A stretch of 19,070 bases of DNA, taken from contig DFLL01000042.1 of assembly GCA_002375205.1 (NCBI GenBank), forward strand, positions 1 to 19,070. Direction: 5' to 3'. Under the pieces are notes generated by a model, which saw only the letters and a list, made by a program, of their open reading frames with translations, searched no databases and was not told the DNA's origin. Positions 6,911-14,620 of the stretch are shown piece after piece; the first letter of the stretch is position 1, and each line of letters begins with the position of its first letter. This stretch comes from Caryophanales bacterium UBA3620 (GTDB taxonomy: Bacteria; Bacillota_I; Bacilli_A; RF39; UBA660). Both the position numbers and the translations under genes were made by a program.

Positions 6911-8242
6911 TTATTTTAATTTAAGCTCTAGTTTTTTTCCCGCTTCATTGCGATTAATATAACTACTTACTTCTTCAATTGTACTAGAACTCATATCTCG
7001 GCATAAGCTTTCAATTTTTGCTGTCTTTTCTGATTCACTGCAACCGCTTTTTAATATTGATTCAATTTTTTCAATTATTAAATCTGATGTTCTATTACCA
7101 CCTTTATGATAAGTCTCTTTAATTTTATTGAAAATATCCTTAATTTTATCATCACTAAAATCTTCATTCTTATAAACATACTTAGTCACATAACCAAAAT
7201 ATCTATGGTCAAGAATGTATTCTTTAATTTCCTTTGTAAGTTTATTCTCAATTATATTAATAATAAATATAATAAAGTCTCTAACTTCAGGGTAGTTTAA
7301 AATATGTTCAACTCCTTTTTGTTCAACCAAGTCTATTTCTTTTTCTCCATATATAGATATACTATATAATTTCTTTTTTTCACTATCCACTAATTTATTA
7401 TGACTATAGTCTATCTTTATCTTAGGCCACTTGTTCATGTTATCCCAGTCATACAATGCAATACTCTTTAATTCATTTAATATCAATGAACTACGTTCAT
7501 CCTCAAAAGATACTTTAATTTCTCTACCAAAATTTCCTTTTTTATAGAAAAACATATAATCTTTTTCATATTTCCTAATTCTTAATTTTTCTTCATATCC
7601 TAAATCAATTTCTAAATTAAACATTTCAATAATATCAGATTTATTTACCCTAAATGATACATGTGTATTATCTCCATCTATAATATTTTCAAAATATTCA
7701 CAATTATGGATACTACTAGTTACATGATACCTACCGTTAATAACTGCAGATAGCATTTCTGTAATTTTAGGTGTAATGCAAAGATAAGATGAATCACTTA
7801 CTGAAAGTTCATCTTCTTCAATACCAAAAGTCGTTTTTATAAGCTGCCTAATATCATGAATTCTATAATAACTATATAATAATTTGACCTTATCAAATTC
7901 TAATTTTTTAAAAATATTAATATAGTCCATTATCTCTAAAGGTTTAAAGGATGATATGTATTTAAGAGCAAATCCATTTTCACTTTCACGTATAATATAC
8001 TCCCTAGCTGTTTCTGCAAAAAATAGTTTATTATCATCTCTATCATAAAATGTTAATACTACATGATCACAGTCTGTTATTTCTAATATAACATAATGTC
8101 CTTCTTGAGAAGTTAATTTAAAAATATTGCTTCCCTTAAATAAATCATATTCAGCCCTTTCGCCTAATAGTTTTTTTGCTTTTTCCCATATAGAATCCGC
8201 TAGTAACTTAAGTTCATTAAATTCTTTATCATATTTTCCCAT
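6911..8242 (-). CDS. Unrecognised 443-residue protein
   Basis: I do not recognise this protein. It has no signal peptide, membrane segment or familiar catalytic motif. The N-terminal third (about 1-110) looks like mixed alpha/beta, the middle (about 170-310) is rich in short beta-like segments, and the last 130 residues are mostly helical and lysine-rich, with a serine/glutamate-rich segment near 395-425. It is a single-gene unit: a consensus-like promoter lies upstream and a strong terminator directly downstream. An in-frame stop lies directly before the ATG, so the start cannot be further upstream. The nearest SD, AGGAAG, is about 14 bases away, which is far. It sits next to the NAD operon but has its own signals, so a link to NAD is not supported. 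Confidence 0.8.
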   Translation of the reverse strand: MGKYDKEFNELKLLADSIWEKAKKLLGERAEYDLFKGSNIFKLTSQEGHYVILEITDCDHVVLTFYDRDDNKLFFAETAREYIIRESENGFALKYISSFKPLEIMDYINIFKKLEFDKVKLLYSYYRIHDIRQLIKTTFGIEEDELSVSDSSYLCITPKITEMLSAVINGRYHVTSSIHNCEYFENIIDGDNTHVSFRVNKSDIIEMFNLEIDLGYEEKLRIRKYEKDYMFFYKKGNFGREIKVSFEDERSSLILNELKSIALYDWDNMNKWPKIKIDYSHNKLVDSEKKKLYSISIYGEKEIDLVEQKGVEHILNYPEVRDFIIFIINIIENKLTKEIKEYILDHRYFGYVTKYVYKNEDFSDDKIKDIFNKIKETYHKGGNRTSDLIIEKIESILKSGCSESEKTAKIESLCRDMSSSTIEEVSSYINRNEAGKKLELKLK

Positions 8243-8276
8243 TTATATTCACATTACTTCCTTTCAATTAATATTT

Positions 8277-8306
8277 ATTATATTCTAAGTACAAGTGTAA
8301 TGTCAA
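8277..8306 (-). promoter_or_regulatory. SigA-type promoter of the 443-residue gene
   Basis: On the minus strand there is TTGACA (8301-8306), an 18-base spacer and TATAAT (8277-8282). The -35 box directly follows the T-run of the terminator of the preceding gene, so the two units share no spare sequence. Confidence 0.8.
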
Positions 8307-8331
8307 TAAAAAAAGAACAATTTCTTGTTCT
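8307..8331 (-). terminator. Rho-independent terminator of the 150-residue gene, overlapping its stop codon
   Basis: On the minus strand AGAACAA, a GAAA loop and TTGTTCT are followed by a run of T. The TAG stop codon (8330-8332) lies in the first arm of the stem. Confidence 0.8.
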
Positions 8332-8782
8332 ATAAAAATTCCTTTAATTTTTCGACTGCTTCTTCTTGCATAGTTACATATTCATCCAAGAGTTTATTTA
8401 CTTCTTTATCTTCTCCTTTATGGTTAAGAAGTCTTCTTCCTTCGATAATACCCATATTTGTTCCTTGCATAAGTATTTCGGCTAAATGAGAAGTAGAATC
8501 ATCATTCATGGTTTTCATTTCAATACCAGACCATGTCATGAATCTTGTCATAGCATTAGTTTCATGTGGTTCTTCATCATTATCCTCGGCATACTCTGGA
8601 TATAGTCTATGGATTTCATCAGATATTACTTTATATTTATGATACTGTCTATTTAATTCTTTCTTTAGTGCGTCATCCTCTACTTTATCCATTATATAAT
8701 GAATAGCATCTTTACCCATACAGGCACCTTTATTTAATTCATCTAAAACATTTACTTCTGTATTTTCTTTATCTTTTGCCAT
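8330..8782 (-). CDS. Small all-helical protein of unknown function
   Basis: This 150-residue acidic, almost entirely helical protein contains WSGIEMKTMNDDSTSHLAEILMQGTNMGI. The pattern resembles proteins annotated only as hypothetical in many Clostridia and Bacilli. The spacing of Glu/His/Asp along the helices might suggest a four-helix, ferritin-like bundle, but no clear metal-site motif can be shown. There is no signal peptide or membrane segment. AGGAGG lies a few bases before the ATG. The gene is a single unit between the sigma-factor terminator and its own terminator, so it is not forced to be co-expressed with either neighbour. Confidence 0.8.
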   Translation of the reverse strand: MAKDKENTEVNVLDELNKGACMGKDAIHYIMDKVEDDALKKELNRQYHKYKVISDEIHRLYPEYAEDNDEEPHETNAMTRFMTWSGIEMKTMNDDSTSHLAEILMQGTNMGIIEGRRLLNHKGEDKEVNKLLDEYVTMQEEAVEKLKEFL

Positions 8783-8820
8783 AATTGCCTCCTAGTGATA
8801 GTATGGAATATTTTAATAAT

Positions 8821-8850
8821 ATTATACAAAAAAAAGATAGAACTTCTCCA
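8821..8850 (-). promoter_or_regulatory. Possible promoter of the 150-residue gene
   Basis: On the minus strand TATAAT (8821-8826) is preceded, 18 bases upstream, by TGGAGA (8845-8850), a 4/6 match to the -35 consensus. The -35 lies inside the stem of the sigma-factor terminator, so transcription from the upstream gene would cross it. Confidence 0.4.
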
Positions 8851-8854
8851 TCTT
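8828..8854 (-). terminator. Rho-independent terminator of the sigma-factor gene
   Basis: On the minus strand an 8-bp stem (AAGATGGA with TCTATCTT, one G-U pair) and a 5-base loop are followed by eight T. The stem begins inside the TAA stop codon (8853-8855). Confidence 0.8.
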
Positions 8855-9680
8855 AAAATATACATTCCATTTTCTTTCTTATTTTTTTTAATGCTTTCTT
8901 TTCTGTGCTTGAAATATTTTGATGTGAACAGCCCATATATTTTCCTATATCATCTAGCGTATGAACACTACCATAGAAGCCATATCTATGCCTTAATACT
9001 TCTCTTTCATTTTCAGGTAAATTATCAAGTTCTTTTTGCATTTCTTCGATTAAAACATTATCAATAGAAGTATCTTCTATCTCATTTGATCCAGTAACAT
9101 TATGTTCATTATACTTGCAATCTCTATTTAGTAAATAATCCTTAAGTTTTTCCTTTATTTTATCAGTTACAAATATATCTTCTTCTAATATACTATCTAA
9201 TTCTGATATATTATCTTCAAGTTTTATCCCAGTTGTTTTTTCTATTATATTTTTTGCCTTTAAAATTGGATAAAAATATTGAATATTCTTCATACCTATA
9301 ACATTTCTTAAATCATTTTTTATTTTATTTAATATACAAGTAGTAGCATATATACTAAATCTAGTTCCATAATCCATATTATATGTCTCTACAGCCTTAA
9401 TAAGTCCAAAATTACCTATTGATATCATTTCATTTTGGTCTACTCCAATATCACTAAAATATTTTTTTACAATGTAATCTACTAATGGAATATTCATTTC
9501 AATTATTTCATTTCTAATGGATACACTTCTTCTCATTAATTTTTTTAAAACTATTTTTTTTACTAATGAAACATTTCCTTCATTTTTTATATTGCTATTC
9601 AATGCTTTTTTTACTTCGCTATATTCTTTAAACAATTTCATCAATAACACTTCATCAATTGGATTTTTGTTTTTTTTCAT
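8853..9680 (-). CDS. Sigma-70 family RNA polymerase sigma factor
   Basis: This 275-residue protein has sigma region 2 at about residues 55-140 (VDYIVKKYF, then MISIGNFGLIKAVETYNMDYGTRFSIYATTCI) and region 4 at about 215-272 (LPENEREVLRHRYGF, then DDIGKYMGCSHQNISSTEKKALKKIRK). Region 1.1 is missing, and region 3 is weak and divergent, so it is an alternative factor rather than the housekeeping SigA. The region-4 helix-turn-helix resembles the SigA type, while several recognition-helix residues differ. The targets cannot be read from the window. It is a monocistronic gene with its own extended -10 promoter and terminator. No anti-sigma gene is adjacent. A link to sporulation is possible because spoVS is nearby, but nothing in the sequence shows it. 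Confidence 0.88.
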   Translation of the reverse strand: MKKNKNPIDEVLLMKLFKEYSEVKKALNSNIKNEGNVSLVKKIVLKKLMRRSVSIRNEIIEMNIPLVDYIVKKYFSDIGVDQNEMISIGNFGLIKAVETYNMDYGTRFSIYATTCILNKIKNDLRNVIGMKNIQYFYPILKAKNIIEKTTGIKLEDNISELDSILEEDIFVTDKIKEKLKDYLLNRDCKYNEHNVTGSNEIEDTSIDNVLIEEMQKELDNLPENEREVLRHRYGFYGSVHTLDDIGKYMGCSHQNISSTEKKALKKIRKKMECIF

Positions 9681-9705
9681 ATTATCCCCCTCTTTTCGAT
9701 GCTAT

Positions 9706-9734
9706 ATAATATCATAAAGTAATTAAAAAGTCAA
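9706..9734 (-). promoter_or_regulatory. Promoter of the sigma-factor gene (extended -10)
   Basis: On the minus strand there is TTGACT (9729-9734), a 17-base spacer ending in TGA, and TATTAT (9706-9711). The TGn before the -10 makes it an extended -10 type. A GAGGGGG Shine-Dalgarno precedes the ATG. Confidence 0.7.
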
Positions 9735-9785
9735 ACATAAGTTCATATCTGTTTATCTAGAGTAAAATTTTATTAATGGATATTT

Positions 9786-9846
9786 CTAGTAGAAGTATTT
9801 CCGCGGATTAACTTGTTAATCCGTTAGCAAAGCGGTTAAAACATAA
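9786..9846 (-). repeat. Palindromic intergenic repeat, copy A
   Basis: Read on the minus strand, it starts with TTATGTTTTAACCGCT (9831-9846), then GCTA, then a hairpin with 9-base arms CGGATTAAC and GTTAATCCG (9804-9812, 9815-9823), and ends with TACTAG (9786-9791). Copy B at 18920-18981 has the same layout in the opposite orientation. The repeat sits just after the tuf terminator. It is not coding. Confidence 0.7.
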
Positions 9847-9847
9847 G

Positions 9848-9875
9848 AAAAAAAGATACTCTTTCGAGCATCTTT
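9848..9875 (-). terminator. Rho-independent terminator of the str operon
   Basis: On the minus strand a 10-bp stem (AAAGATGCTC with GAGTATCTTT, one G-U pair) and a GAAA tetraloop are followed by a T-run. It lies 8 bases after the tuf stop codon and ends the rpsL-rpsG-fusA-tuf transcript. Confidence 0.9.
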
Positions 9876-9882
9876 AACTTTA

Positions 9883-11067
9883 CTATTCAACAATTTCAGT
9901 AACTGAACCAGCACCAACAGTGTGTCCACCTTCACGAATTGAGAACTTAGTTCCGTTTTCAACTGCGATTGGAGCTATTAATTCTACTGTCATTGTAACG
10001 TTATCTCCAGGCATAACCATTTCTGTTCCTTCTGGAAGGGTTACAACACCAGTAACGTCAGTAGTTCTGAAATAGAATTGAGGTCTGTAGTTTGTAAAGA
10101 ATGGAGTATGTCTTCCACCTTCTTCTTTAGAAAGTACATATACTTGTGCTTTGAATTTCTTATGTGGAGTAACTGTTCCAGGTTTAGCAAGAACTTGTCC
10201 TCTTTCAACTTCGCTTCTGTCAATACCTCTAAGAAGTACACCAGCATTGTCTCCTGCTTCTGCATAGTCTAGTTGTTTTCTGAACATTTCGATACCAGTA
10301 ACTACTGTTGATTTAGTATCTTTTAGACCAACGATTTCAACTGTATCATTAAGTTTTAATTGTCCTCTTTCAACTCTACCAGTAACAACTGTTCCTCTAC
10401 CAGTAATAGTGAATACGTCTTCAATTGACATTAAGAATGGTTTAGCATTGTCTCTTTCAGGAGTTGGAATCCATTCATCAACTGCATCCATAAGTTCTTC
10501 GATAGCTTTAACGTATTTTTCTTCGCCTTCAAGAGCTTTAAGAGCAGAACCTCTGATAATTGGAGTATTATCTCCATCAAATCCATATTCAGAAAGTAAT
10601 TCTCTGATTTCCATTTCTACTAAGTCTAGTAGTTCTTCATCATCAACCATATCACATTTATTCATGAATACTACCATTCTAGGTACACCAACTTGTCTAG
10701 CAAGTAAGATGTGCTCTCTAGTTTGAGCCATAGGTCCATCAGTAGCAGCAATTACTAGGATAGCGCCATCCATTTGTGCAGCACCAGTGATCATATTTTT
10801 AACGTAGTCAGCATGTCCAGGGCAATCAACGTGGGCATAATGGCGCTTTTCTGTCTGGTATTCAACGTGTGCTGTGTTGATTGTAATACCTCTTTCTCTT
10901 TCTTCTGGAGCTTTATCGATATTAGCGTAATCTACAAAGTCTGCTCCTCCTTTAGCTGCTAATACTTTTGTAATAGCGGCTGTTAATGTTGTTTTACCAT
11001 GGTCAACATGGCCGATTGTACCAATGTTAACATGTGGTTTTGATCTGTCAAACTTCTCTTTTGCCAT
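9883..11067 (-). CDS. tuf: Elongation factor Tu
   Basis: This 394-residue cytosolic GTPase delivers aminoacyl-tRNA to the ribosomal A site. It has the full set of GTPase motifs: GHVDHGKT at residues 19-26, the switch-I region RGITI, DCPGHADY, and NKCD. Domain 2 (GRGTVVTGRVERG) and domain 3 (ending GGHTVGAGSVTEI) are complete. The length is normal. GAGAGGAAA lies upstream of the ATG. It is the last gene of the str operon, 70 bases after fusA, and that gap holds a likely extra promoter, which would allow the high tuf expression usual in bacteria. Codon choice is more constrained than in neighbouring AT-rich genes, as expected for high expression. Confidence 0.99.
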   Translation of the reverse strand: MAKEKFDRSKPHVNIGTIGHVDHGKTTLTAAITKVLAAKGGADFVDYANIDKAPEERERGITINTAHVEYQTEKRHYAHVDCPGHADYVKNMITGAAQMDGAILVIAATDGPMAQTREHILLARQVGVPRMVVFMNKCDMVDDEELLDLVEMEIRELLSEYGFDGDNTPIIRGSALKALEGEEKYVKAIEELMDAVDEWIPTPERDNAKPFLMSIEDVFTITGRGTVVTGRVERGQLKLNDTVEIVGLKDTKSTVVTGIEMFRKQLDYAEAGDNAGVLLRGIDRSEVERGQVLAKPGTVTPHKKFKAQVYVLSKEEGGRHTPFFTNYRPQFYFRTTDVTGVVTLPEGTEMVMPGDNVTMTVELIAPIAVENGTKFSIREGGHTVGAGSVTEIVE

Positions 11068-11102
11068 AATTAATTTCCTCTCTTTCTTTAATATACATAT
11101 TT

Positions 11103-11130
11103 ATTTTACCATATTATTGGAATATTTCAA
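11103..11130 (-). promoter_or_regulatory. Likely internal promoter for tuf
   Basis: On the minus strand there is TTGAAA (11125-11130), a 16-base spacer ending in TGG, and TAAAAT (11103-11108), an extended -10 arrangement. It lies between fusA and tuf and would give tuf extra transcription. Confidence 0.5.
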
Positions 11131-11137
11131 GGTGTTT

Positions 11138-13213
11138 TTAGTTATTTCCACCATTTTTTTTGATTATCTCATCAGAGATTGATTTTGGAACTTCTTCATA
11201 ATGGTCTAGTTCCATAACATATGTTCCACGTCCTTGTGTAGAACTTCTTAAACTTGTAGCATATCCAAACATTTCTGCTAGTGGTACCATTGCTGTGAAG
11301 GCAATTGCATTACCTCTTGACTCTTGTCCTTGTGGTTTTCCACGTCTTGCAGTTAAGTCACCAATTACTGCTCCTGTGTATTCGTCTGGGGCTACTACTA
11401 CTACTTTCATGATTGGTTCAAGTAGTACTGGTTTACATTTGTTTCTTGCTTCTTTTAATGCAAGTGATGCTGCTATCTTGAAGGCCATTTCTGATGAGTC
11501 AACATCATGGTATGATCCATCAAATAATGTTGCTTTAACATCTACCATTGGGTAGCCTGCTAAGATACCAGTTTGCATTGCATCTTGTAAACCTTTATCA
11601 ATAACGGAAATGTATTCTCTTGGTACAACTCCACCAACGATGTTGTCGACAAATTCGTATCCTTTTTCTGGATTTGGTTCAAATCTAACCCATACATGAC
11701 CGTATTGTCCACGACCACCTGATTGTTTGATGTGTTTACCTTCACATTCACCCATTTGGGTAATTGTTTCACGGTATGCAACCATTGGAGCACCAACTGT
11801 TGCTTCAACGCCAAATTCTCTTCTCATTCTATCGACAATGATATCAAGGTGTAATTCTCCCATACCTGAGATAACTGTTTGGCCAGTTTCTTCATCGGTA
11901 TGCATTCTAAATGTTGGGTCTTCTTCTGCTAATTTTTGAAGGGCAAGTCCCATCTTTTCTTGGTCAGCTTTAGTCTTAGGTTCAACGGCCTGACTAATAA
12001 CTGGTTCAGGAAATTCCATACCTTTCATGATTACTGGTTTCTTTTCATCACATAGAGTATCTGCGGTAGTAGTATTCTTTAGTCCTACAGCTGCTCCGAT
12101 TTCTCCAGCATAGATTTCAGGAATTTCTTCTCTGTGATTAGCGTGCATTAATAGGATTCTACCAATTCTTTCTTTGACATCTTTAGTTGAGTTTAATACG
12201 TATGAACCACTTTTTAGTGTTCCAGAGTATACTCTAAAGAATGTTAATCTTCCTACGAATGGGTCAGTAGCTATCTTAAATGCAAGCGCTGTGAATGGTT
12301 CTGAATCTGAAGGATGTCTAAGTACGACATTTCCTTTTGGATCAGTACATTCGATAGCTTCGATATCAGTTGGAGCTGGTAAGTAGTCTACTACGGCATC
12401 AAGAAGTAGTTTTACTCCCATGTTGCCAAGTGCTGTTCCACACATTACAGGGAAGAATTCTGCTTTTAATACTCCAGTTCTGATTGCTTTCTTTAGTTCC
12501 TCTACTGTTACATCTTCGCCATCTAGATATTTCATCATTAATTCTTCGTCGAAGTCAGCAGCGGCTTCGATTAATTTGTTTCGATATTCTAATGCTTTTT
12601 CCTTCATATCTTCAGGAATTTCTATCTCGGTATAATTTTCTTCTTGTTTACCATCAAAGTGGTATGCTTTCATGGTAACTAGGTCAATTACACCATTAAA
12701 ATCAGATTCTGCGCCAATAGGTAATTCTAGAGCTGCACTATTAGCTCCTAATCTATCTTTTATTGTACCTAAGCTGTAATAGAAGTCTGCTCCCATTTTA
12801 TCCATCTTATTTGCAAAGATGATTCTAGGTACGTTATATTCGTTTGCCTGTCTCCATACTGTTTCACTTTGTGGTTCTACTCCGGCTTGAGCATCGATTA
12901 GTAAAACAGCACCGTCTAATACTCTAAGGGAACGTTGTACTTCAATGGTGAAATCAACATGTCCCGGAGTGTCGATTATATTAAATCTATAGCCTTTCCA
13001 GAATGCAGTAGTAGCAGCACTAGTTATTGTAATACCTCTTTCTTGTTCCTGCTCCATCCAGTCCATTTGTGATTCACCATCGTGTGTTTCACCAATTTTA
13101 TGAATCTTATGTGTATGGAATAGAATTCTTTCAGTACAAGTTGTTTTTCCTGCATCAATATGAGCCATGATTCCAAGATTTCTTGTATGTTCTAAGCTTA
13201 TTTCACGAGCCAT
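11138..13213 (-). CDS. fusA: Elongation factor G
   Basis: This 691-residue GTPase drives translocation of tRNA and mRNA after peptide bond formation and takes part in ribosome recycling. AHIDAGKTT is at residues 17-25, followed by RGITITSAATTAFW, DTPGHVDF and NKMDKMGA. Domains II-V are complete through the C-terminal GYATSLRSSTQGRGTYVMELDHYEEVP. A longer reading from 13237 adds eight residues and overlaps rpsG. The ATG at 13211-13213 has AAAGGAA 9 bases upstream and gives the canonical MAREISLEHTRNLGIMAHIDAG start, so it is chosen. It follows rpsG by 17 bases. Confidence 0.99.
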   Translation of the reverse strand: MAREISLEHTRNLGIMAHIDAGKTTCTERILFHTHKIHKIGETHDGESQMDWMEQEQERGITITSAATTAFWKGYRFNIIDTPGHVDFTIEVQRSLRVLDGAVLLIDAQAGVEPQSETVWRQANEYNVPRIIFANKMDKMGADFYYSLGTIKDRLGANSAALELPIGAESDFNGVIDLVTMKAYHFDGKQEENYTEIEIPEDMKEKALEYRNKLIEAAADFDEELMMKYLDGEDVTVEELKKAIRTGVLKAEFFPVMCGTALGNMGVKLLLDAVVDYLPAPTDIEAIECTDPKGNVVLRHPSDSEPFTALAFKIATDPFVGRLTFFRVYSGTLKSGSYVLNSTKDVKERIGRILLMHANHREEIPEIYAGEIGAAVGLKNTTTADTLCDEKKPVIMKGMEFPEPVISQAVEPKTKADQEKMGLALQKLAEEDPTFRMHTDEETGQTVISGMGELHLDIIVDRMRREFGVEATVGAPMVAYRETITQMGECEGKHIKQSGGRGQYGHVWVRFEPNPEKGYEFVDNIVGGVVPREYISVIDKGLQDAMQTGILAGYPMVDVKATLFDGSYHDVDSSEMAFKIAASLALKEARNKCKPVLLEPIMKVVVVAPDEYTGAVIGDLTARRGKPQGQESRGNAIAFTAMVPLAEMFGYATSLRSSTQGRGTYVMELDHYEEVPKSISDEIIKKNGGNN

Positions 13214-13230
13214 AATTCTTATTTCCTTTC

Positions 13231-13698
13231 TTACCATCTATAATGAGCAAATGCTTTATTAGCCTCTGCCATTTTATGAGTATCGTCTCTCTTTTTAACT
13301 GAAGCACCTGTTCCGTTTGATGCATCAATTATTTCATTTGCAAGGTTTTCAGCCATTGAATGGCCATTTCTTAATCTTGCATATTGAGCAAGCCATCTAA
13401 ATGCTAGGGCTTGCGCTCTATCTGCTTTTACTTCTACTGGTACTTGGTAGTTTGCTCCACCTACTCTTCTAGATTTTACTTCTAGAGATGGTTTGATGTT
13501 ATTCATTGCTCTTTCGAATACTACCATAGCATCTTCGCCAGTTTTTTCTTTAACTATATCAAAAGCTCCATATATAATCTTTTGAGCAGTACCTTTTTTA
13601 CCATCTTTCATAACGTGATTGATTAGTTTGGTAACTACTTTTGAATTATATATTGGATCCGCTAGTACATCTCTTTTTGTAGCTCTTCTTTTTCTCAT
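13231..13698 (-). CDS. rpsG: 30S ribosomal protein S7
   Basis: This 155-residue protein nucleates assembly of the 30S head and binds the 3' domain of 16S rRNA. MRKRRATKRDVLADPIYNS, the LINHVMKDGKKGTAQ block and the C-terminal KKRDDTHKMAEANKAFAHYRW are all standard for S7, and the length is normal. A strong AAGGAGG precedes the ATG. The 61-base gap after rpsL is the place where S7 autoregulates the operon in Escherichia coli; I see no comparable long structure here. Confidence 0.98.
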   Translation of the reverse strand: MRKRRATKRDVLADPIYNSKVVTKLINHVMKDGKKGTAQKIIYGAFDIVKEKTGEDAMVVFERAMNNIKPSLEVKSRRVGGANYQVPVEVKADRAQALAFRWLAQYARLRNGHSMAENLANEIIDASNGTGASVKKRDDTHKMAEANKAFAHYRW

Positions 13699-13759
13699 AG
13701 TTTCTTCCTCCTTCCAATATTATTATCTTTATTTTTTGCCTTATATTCATGGGTTGTTA

Positions 13760-14173
13760 TTACTTCTTGTCTCTTTTAGCGCCGTATTTACTTCTACCTT
13801 GTTTACGATTTTGTACGCCAGCAGTATCTAAAGTACCTCTAATGATGTGATATCTAACACCGATTAGGTCTTTTACTCTTCCGCCTCTTATTAGAACAAC
13901 TGAGTGTTCTTGTAAGTTGTGTCCGATACCTGGAATATAACAAGTAACTTCCATACCATTAGAAAGTCTTACTCTAGCATATTTACGAAGTGCTGAGTTT
14001 GGCTTTTTAGGTGTAGTAGTACCAACACGAGTACATACTCCTCTTTTTTGAGGTGAAACTTGTACTGTAGTCTTCTTTTGGATACTATTTTTTCCTATTA
14101 ATAATACTGGAGATTTACTTCTGTTTGGTTTTTTCTTTCTAGGTTTCTTTGTTAATTGATTTATTGTAGGCAT
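13760..14173 (-). CDS. rpsL: 30S ribosomal protein S12
   Basis: This 137-residue decoding-site protein is the first gene of the str operon. It carries the invariant SPQKRGVCTRVGTTTPKKPNSALRKYARVRLSNG region, PGIGHNLQEHSVVLIRGGRVKDL and the C-terminal GRSKYGAKR. The stretch after the N-terminal basic region is longer than in Escherichia coli S12 and resembles the Bacillus form, which supports a Bacillota host. The lysine in TTTPKKPN, where streptomycin-resistance substitutions usually occur, is the wild-type residue. The SD is AGAAAGGAG, about 7 bases before ATG. The leader of about 90 bases contains a tiny ORF and a hairpin. Confidence 0.98.
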   Translation of the reverse strand: MPTINQLTKKPRKKKPNRSKSPVLLIGKNSIQKKTTVQVSPQKRGVCTRVGTTTPKKPNSALRKYARVRLSNGMEVTCYIPGIGHNLQEHSVVLIRGGRVKDLIGVRYHIIRGTLDTAGVQNRKQGRSKYGAKRDKK

Positions 14174-14219
14174 AATCTCACTCCTTTCTTACACATATCC
14201 TGGTGTTTCATTTTTAATC

Positions 14220-14240
14220 TTAAATATAAGTTTTGTGCAT
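14220..14240 (-). CDS. Possible leader peptide MHKTYI in the rpsL leader
   Basis: Six codons and a TAA stop begin 7 bases after a very good Shine-Dalgarno, AAAGAGGAG. The ATG lies in the 5-base loop of a hairpin with 8-bp arms (14229-14236 and 14242-14249, AGTTTTGT/ACAAAACT). It falls inside the expected leader of the str operon, about 23 bases from the predicted start of transcription. Whether it is translated is unknown; a short ORF can arise by chance, but the SD and hairpin placement are notable. Confidence 0.35.
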   Translation of the reverse strand: MHKTYI

Positions 14241-14269
14241 GACAAAACTCCTCTTTCAAGAACAAAACT

Positions 14270-14318
14270 AATATATCATTTTTAAAAATAATAGTCAATA
14301 CTTTTTTTGTTTTTTTTG
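14270..14318 (-). promoter_or_regulatory. Promoter of the str operon with UP element
   Basis: On the minus strand there is TTGACT (14293-14298), a 17-base spacer ending in TGA and TATATT (14270-14275), an extended -10. Directly upstream are A8 and A7 tracts (14302-14317), a typical UP element for a highly expressed operon. Transcription should start near 14263. Confidence 0.8.
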
Positions 14319-14344
14319 ATAGTTTTGTCAAAGGAGTGGATTTA

Positions 14345-14620
14345 TGCCTACTCTAGGTAACCACTTCTTTGATAATAACTACCCTATAATTAGTATATGT
14401 CTAAGAAGTGAACCTATGAAGCATAGCCACTACGCACATGTAGTACCAGAAAAGTTTATCAGTATTATTAATAATAAAAATAATAAAAGTTTCATTGCTG
14501 CTTCATAGACCCTGTAACCAGACTTCTCCACAGCCTTAAAATCCGATGGTAGCCACCGTACTTATATATTAAACTAAGTATTTATTTCTTAGTAGTAATT
14601 AATATCTTCTTTATTATATT
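14345..14620 (-). ncRNA. Probable omega RNA and right end of the tnpB element
   Basis: About 270 non-coding bases follow tnpB on its own strand and are full of paired segments. A 10-bp pair joins CTATGAAGCA (14499-14508) with TGCTTCATAG (14414-14423). An 8-bp pair joins CACTTCTT (14403-14410) with AAGAAGTG (14362-14369). A small ACTAC/GTAGT hairpin lies at 14429-14444 and a terminal CCTA-GAG-TAGG hairpin at 14347-14357. TnpB nucleases are guided by an RNA made from exactly this position, with the guide read from DNA beyond the right end. Here that DNA is the upstream flank of the rpsL promoter. Confidence 0.55.

Noticed and set aside
8795..9067. 90-codon plus-strand frame over the sigma-factor gene
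   Set aside because: Its composition is that of an antisense reading of an AT-rich gene, it has no Shine-Dalgarno of note, and the sigma factor on the other strand is clear.
10409..10726. 105-codon plus-strand frame inside tuf
   Set aside because: It is the antisense of conserved EF-Tu sequence, serine-rich as expected from such a reading.
11560..11814. 84-codon minus-strand frame inside fusA
   Set aside because: It is a frame-shifted reading of EF-G, which is complete and uninterrupted in its own frame.
14461..14490. AT-rich simple-sequence stretch (aataataaaaataataaaag) as a CRISPR or tandem repeat
   Set aside because: There are no regular repeat units with spacers; it is a low-complexity loop inside the probable omega RNA.
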